A stretch of 64,000 nt of DNA from the NCBI GenBank assembly GCA_004293485.1, contig RDYW01000031.1, forward strand, positions 62,001 through 126,000, written 5' to 3'. The notes under the pieces were generated by a model. The model had not been told where the DNA came from and did no database searches. It saw nothing but the letters and a program-made list of their open reading frames with translations. Position numbers and translations under genes: made by a program. Positions 61,265 to 64,000 of this stretch are shown here, piece by piece; position 1 is the stretch's first letter, and every line of letters starts with the position of its first letter. Origin of the DNA: Sphingobacteriales bacterium. Its GTDB lineage: Bacteria; Bacteroidota; Bacteroidia; Sphingobacteriales; Sphingobacteriaceae.

Positions 61265-62917
61265 ATGAACAAAAATTTATTTAACCTAATTATAAAAAAT
61301 ACCTTCGTTGGTGGGTTATTAATTTTAACCCAAACCTCACAAGGCCAAAATTTTACACAAGCCGACACTTTAAGAGGTAGTTTAACCAGCCCTTTTAGAA
61401 CCTGCTACGATATAAACTATTACCACTTGGATATAAAAGTGGCAATAGATAAAAAATTTATTAGCGGAAGCAATCAATTTAATTTTACAGCTAATACCCG
61501 TTTTAAAACCTTACAGTTTGATTTATTTGCCAATATGCATATTAATAAAGTAGTGTATAACAATGCTATTATACCGTTTACACGAGTGCATAATGCTGTA
61601 TTTATTACTTTCCCCGATAGTATAAAAGCCTACAGTAAGCAGCAATTTACGGTTTACTATTCCGGTAATCCTACTTTGGCAAAAAATGCTCCTTGGGAGG
61701 GTGGTTTTGTGTTTTCATCGCACAATAATGGTAACCCATGGGTAGCTACAGCTTGCCAAGGTATTGGGGCAAGCCTTTGGTGGCCCAATAAAGACCAACA
61801 AGCCGACGAGGTAGATAGCATGCTCATAAGCCTAAGCGTAGCCAACAATTTAATGGCCGTATCCAACGGTAAATTACGCAACACCACTATTTTAAACGAT
61901 AACCATACCCAGTACAATTGGTTTGTAGCCAACCCCATAAATAACTATGGCGTAGCCCTAAACATAGCCAATTACGCCAAAATCAGCGAAAGCTACCATG
62001 GAATAAATGGTGCACTTGGCGTGGATTTTTACGTACTACCCCAAAACGTTGAAAAAGCAAAAACGCATCTTACCAAAAATGTAAAACAAATGCTCGAAGC
62101 CTTTGAATATTGGTTTGGGCCATATCCATTTTACACAGATGGGTATAAAATGGTTGAAACGCCTTTTTTGGGTATGGAACACCAAAGTTGCGTTGCCTAT
62201 GGTAACAATTACCTAAACGGCTATGCTAGCACCGACCTTTCGCATAGCGGCTGGGGGCTTAAATGGGATTTTATAGCAGTACACGAAAGCGGCCACGAGT
62301 GGTGGGGCAACAATATTACTGCCAAAGATATTGCCGATATGTGGATACACGAAAGTTTTACCAATTATAGCGAAGGGTTATTTACCGAATACTGGTACGG
62401 AAAACCCGCTGGCAAAGCATACATATTGGGTTTGCGCAAAAATATACGAAACGATAAACCTATTATTGGTACCTATGGCGTAAATAACCAAGGCTCGGCC
62501 GATATGTATTATAAAGGAGCCAATATGCTGCACACCATACGCACTATAATTAATAATGATAACACTTGGAAAACTATTTTAAAAGGCCTTAATACACAAT
62601 TTGCAAAGCAAACGGTAACTACCCAGCAAATTATACACTATATAAATACACTTGCCAAATACGATTTTACCCCCGTTTTCAACCAATACCTAATGCATAA
62701 TAACATACCTGTATTACAATATAAAATACATAATGGCTTATTGTTTTACCGCTACAAAGCCGATGTAAAAAGCTTTAACATGCCTATTGAAATTGTTTTT
62801 AACGGAATACATAAAAAACTTTATCCTACTCTAAAAATTAAAAAAATACCTGTAAATAAAAAAGTTACTTCAATACAATTAAGTGATAACTATTATGTGG
62901 TTTTAGGTAAAATGTAA
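61265..62917 (+). CDS. M1-family aminopeptidase
   Basis: A 550-residue exported zinc aminopeptidase. The signal peptide is MNKNLFNLI...LILTQTSQGQ. The substrate-binding GXMEN-type motif appears as FLGMEHQSCV, and the zinc site HESGHEWWGNNITAKDIADMWIHESF contains HExxH followed by the third ligand 18 residues later, as in gluzincins. The N-terminal saddle (residues about 40-230) is M1-like; a large C-terminal domain is absent, as in smaller Bacteroidota M1 members. It releases N-terminal residues from peptides, probably in the periplasm. Confidence 0.92.
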   Translation: MNKNLFNLIIKNTFVGGLLILTQTSQGQNFTQADTLRGSLTSPFRTCYDINYYHLDIKVAIDKKFISGSNQFNFTANTRFKTLQFDLFANMHINKVVYNNAIIPFTRVHNAVFITFPDSIKAYSKQQFTVYYSGNPTLAKNAPWEGGFVFSSHNNGNPWVATACQGIGASLWWPNKDQQADEVDSMLISLSVANNLMAVSNGKLRNTTILNDNHTQYNWFVANPINNYGVALNIANYAKISESYHGINGALGVDFYVLPQNVEKAKTHLTKNVKQMLEAFEYWFGPYPFYTDGYKMVETPFLGMEHQSCVAYGNNYLNGYASTDLSHSGWGLKWDFIAVHESGHEWWGNNITAKDIADMWIHESFTNYSEGLFTEYWYGKPAGKAYILGLRKNIRNDKPIIGTYGVNNQGSADMYYKGANMLHTIRTIINNDNTWKTILKGLNTQFAKQTVTTQQIIHYINTLAKYDFTPVFNQYLMHNNIPVLQYKIHNGLLFYRYKADVKSFNMPIEIVFNGIHKKLYPTLKIKKIPVNKKVTSIQLSDNYYVVLGKM

Positions 62918-63233
62918 AAAATAACTACATATTTTATTATTAAAAAACCTAAACTATAGCAATCCTTTTATTTCAATAGCTTAATCAGCTTTAGCCAGCC
63001 AAAACTCAAAGCGCTTTATTTTTTTTAAGAAAATGCCAGCTAAATATACTTTTGATAAAAGGTACCTCACTAGCTGTATGCAACATTAATTATGTCTCAA
63101 ATAATAATGCTAAGCCACCGCCAGCTTTAGCCAACAACTTAATTTGGTGTAGTATATAATTATAAGTGCACTTACTACTACAAAATCAATTGATTTTAAC
63201 ATAAATTTACAGTTTAAAAAAAAAACAAACACC
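62918..63233. other. 316-bp intergenic region, nothing recognised
   Basis: Spacer between the M1 peptidase and the next gene. It has a repeated CAGCTTTAGCCA word at 62990 and 63122, but I found no ORF or RNA gene. Confidence 0.45.
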
Positions 63234-64000
63234 ATGAAAATATTATTTGCTATACAAGGTACGGGTAATGGCCACATTAGCCGAGCCAGAGAAATTATTC
63301 CTTACTTACAGCAACATGGCGAGGTAGATATTTTAATAAGCGGTACACAGGCCGACGTAGTTTTATCGCACCCTATTAAATACAAGTTTCATGGTTTTAG
63401 TTTTGTATTTGGCAAAAATGGAGGAGTAAACCATTGGCAAACATTTAAAATTATAAATTTAAGGCAGTTTTGGAAAGATATGCACAGCATACCTATACAC
63501 GATTATAATTTGATAGTAAACGACTTTGAACCATTAACCGCGTGGGCATGCAAATTAAAAAAAGTAAAAAGTGTTTCGTTAAGTCACCAAGCCTCTTTTG
63601 TATCAAATAAAACGCCACGCCCACCAAAAGGTGGCCCTAAATACGCCGAATGGATTTTAAATTATTACGCCCCTACCAGCCACCACATTGGCTTTCACTT
63701 TAAACCTTACGATAGCTTTATACATACCCCAGTAATACGCTCGCAAATACGCGAGTTACAAACACAAAACTTAGGCCACTACACCGTTTACTTGCCCGCT
63801 GTAGACGATAAAAAACTGGTTAAACATTTACTAGCATTACCTAACACCCAATGGCAAGTATTTAGCAAACACCAAAAAACGCCTTATACTTACGCCAATG
63901 TAAAAGTAAGTGCCATAGCAAACGAAGCCTTTAATACTAGCCTAGCCACTTGCGAAGGACTACTTACTGGAGGCGGTTTTGAAGGGCCCGCCGAAGCACT
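63234..64000 (+). CDS. GT-B-fold glycosyltransferase-like protein (3' partial)
   Basis: An ATG at 63234 opens a frame that runs off the right edge with no stop, so at least 255 residues. The N-terminus AIQGTGNGHISRAREIIPYL matches GT28-like proteins, followed by the usual acceptor-half pattern (VDILISGTQADVVL, IHDYNLIVNDFEPLTAWACK, SLSHQASF). Near the right edge LATCEGLLTGGGFEGPAEAL carries the family's glycine-rich donor-site turn. Such genes in Bacteroidota are called conserved glycosyltransferases without a known substrate. Confidence 0.78.
   Translation, partial: MKILFAIQGTGNGHISRAREIIPYLQQHGEVDILISGTQADVVLSHPIKYKFHGFSFVFGKNGGVNHWQTFKIINLRQFWKDMHSIPIHDYNLIVNDFEPLTAWACKLKKVKSVSLSHQASFVSNKTPRPPKGGPKYAEWILNYYAPTSHHIGFHFKPYDSFIHTPVIRSQIRELQTQNLGHYTVYLPAVDDKKLVKHLLALPNTQWQVFSKHQKTPYTYANVKVSAIANEAFNTSLATCEGLLTGGGFEGPAEA

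Noticed and set aside
1-64000. CRISPR arrays, tRNA, rRNA or intact IS elements
   Set aside because: No spaced repeats, no cloverleaf-like sequences and no transposase frames were recognised on either strand.

Overview
The window is AT-rich chromosomal DNA from a member of the Bacteroidota, most likely a Sphingobacteriia/Chitinophagia-type organism. This is an inference from gene content: an OstA-like LPS transport protein, a short NuoG, a TylF-like methyltransferase, FG-GAP/UnbV surface proteins, lipoproteins and glycosidases with Bacteroidota-type signal peptides, weak ribosome binding sites, and TAnnTTTG-like -7 boxes. I saw no rRNA, tRNA, CRISPR array or intact insertion sequence.

Layout. 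0-11 kb: a truncated FG-GAP/UnbV protein, a 2-oxoacid dehydrogenase E2, then yefM-yoeB-tilS, an OstA/LptA-like gene, rdgB and a small FeoB-associated Cys-rich protein gene. The TA pair lies between two 70-bp copies of the tilS 5' end. 11-21 kb: typA, then a surface-glycan cluster (methyltransferase, GT4, TylF-like methyltransferase, flippase, GH5-like hydrolase, aldose 1-epimerase) and a dipeptide epimerase. 21-31 kb: a small beta-barrel protein, trpC, feoAB, a SprT-like protease, a three-gene envelope cassette ending in a PAP2/haloperoxidase lipoprotein, and lutB.

31.5-43 kb: a respiratory complex I operon running F, G, H, I, J, K, L, M, N. It is interrupted between nuoF and nuoG by about 1.8 kb of unrelated cargo (membrane protein, gamma-glutamylcyclotransferase fold protein, a 53-residue antitoxin-like protein and a broken ORF6N gene with three related palindromes). 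43-48.6 kb: a GH39 glycosidase, dprA, rsmG and a membrane GT2, all on the minus strand. 48.8-57.4 kb: a Wzx/Wzy-type polysaccharide locus (Wzz-like, flippase, acetyltransferase, GT2, polymerase, two GT4, epimerase) with a markedly AT-rich core. 57.4-64 kb: a RelE/ParE-type TA pair, a fatty acid desaturase, a PH-domain protein, a ClC channel, a broken parD, an M1 aminopeptidase and the start of a GT-B glycosyltransferase cut by the window edge.

A recurring theme is gene debris at operon edges: a DUF3800 tail after the dipeptide epimerase, a frameshifted DUF1016 tail directly after feoB, a broken ORF6N gene in the nuo operon and a broken parD before the M1 peptidase. The two most unusual arrangements are the TA module that has duplicated the tilS start, and the set of three palindromes around and inside the ORF6N gene.
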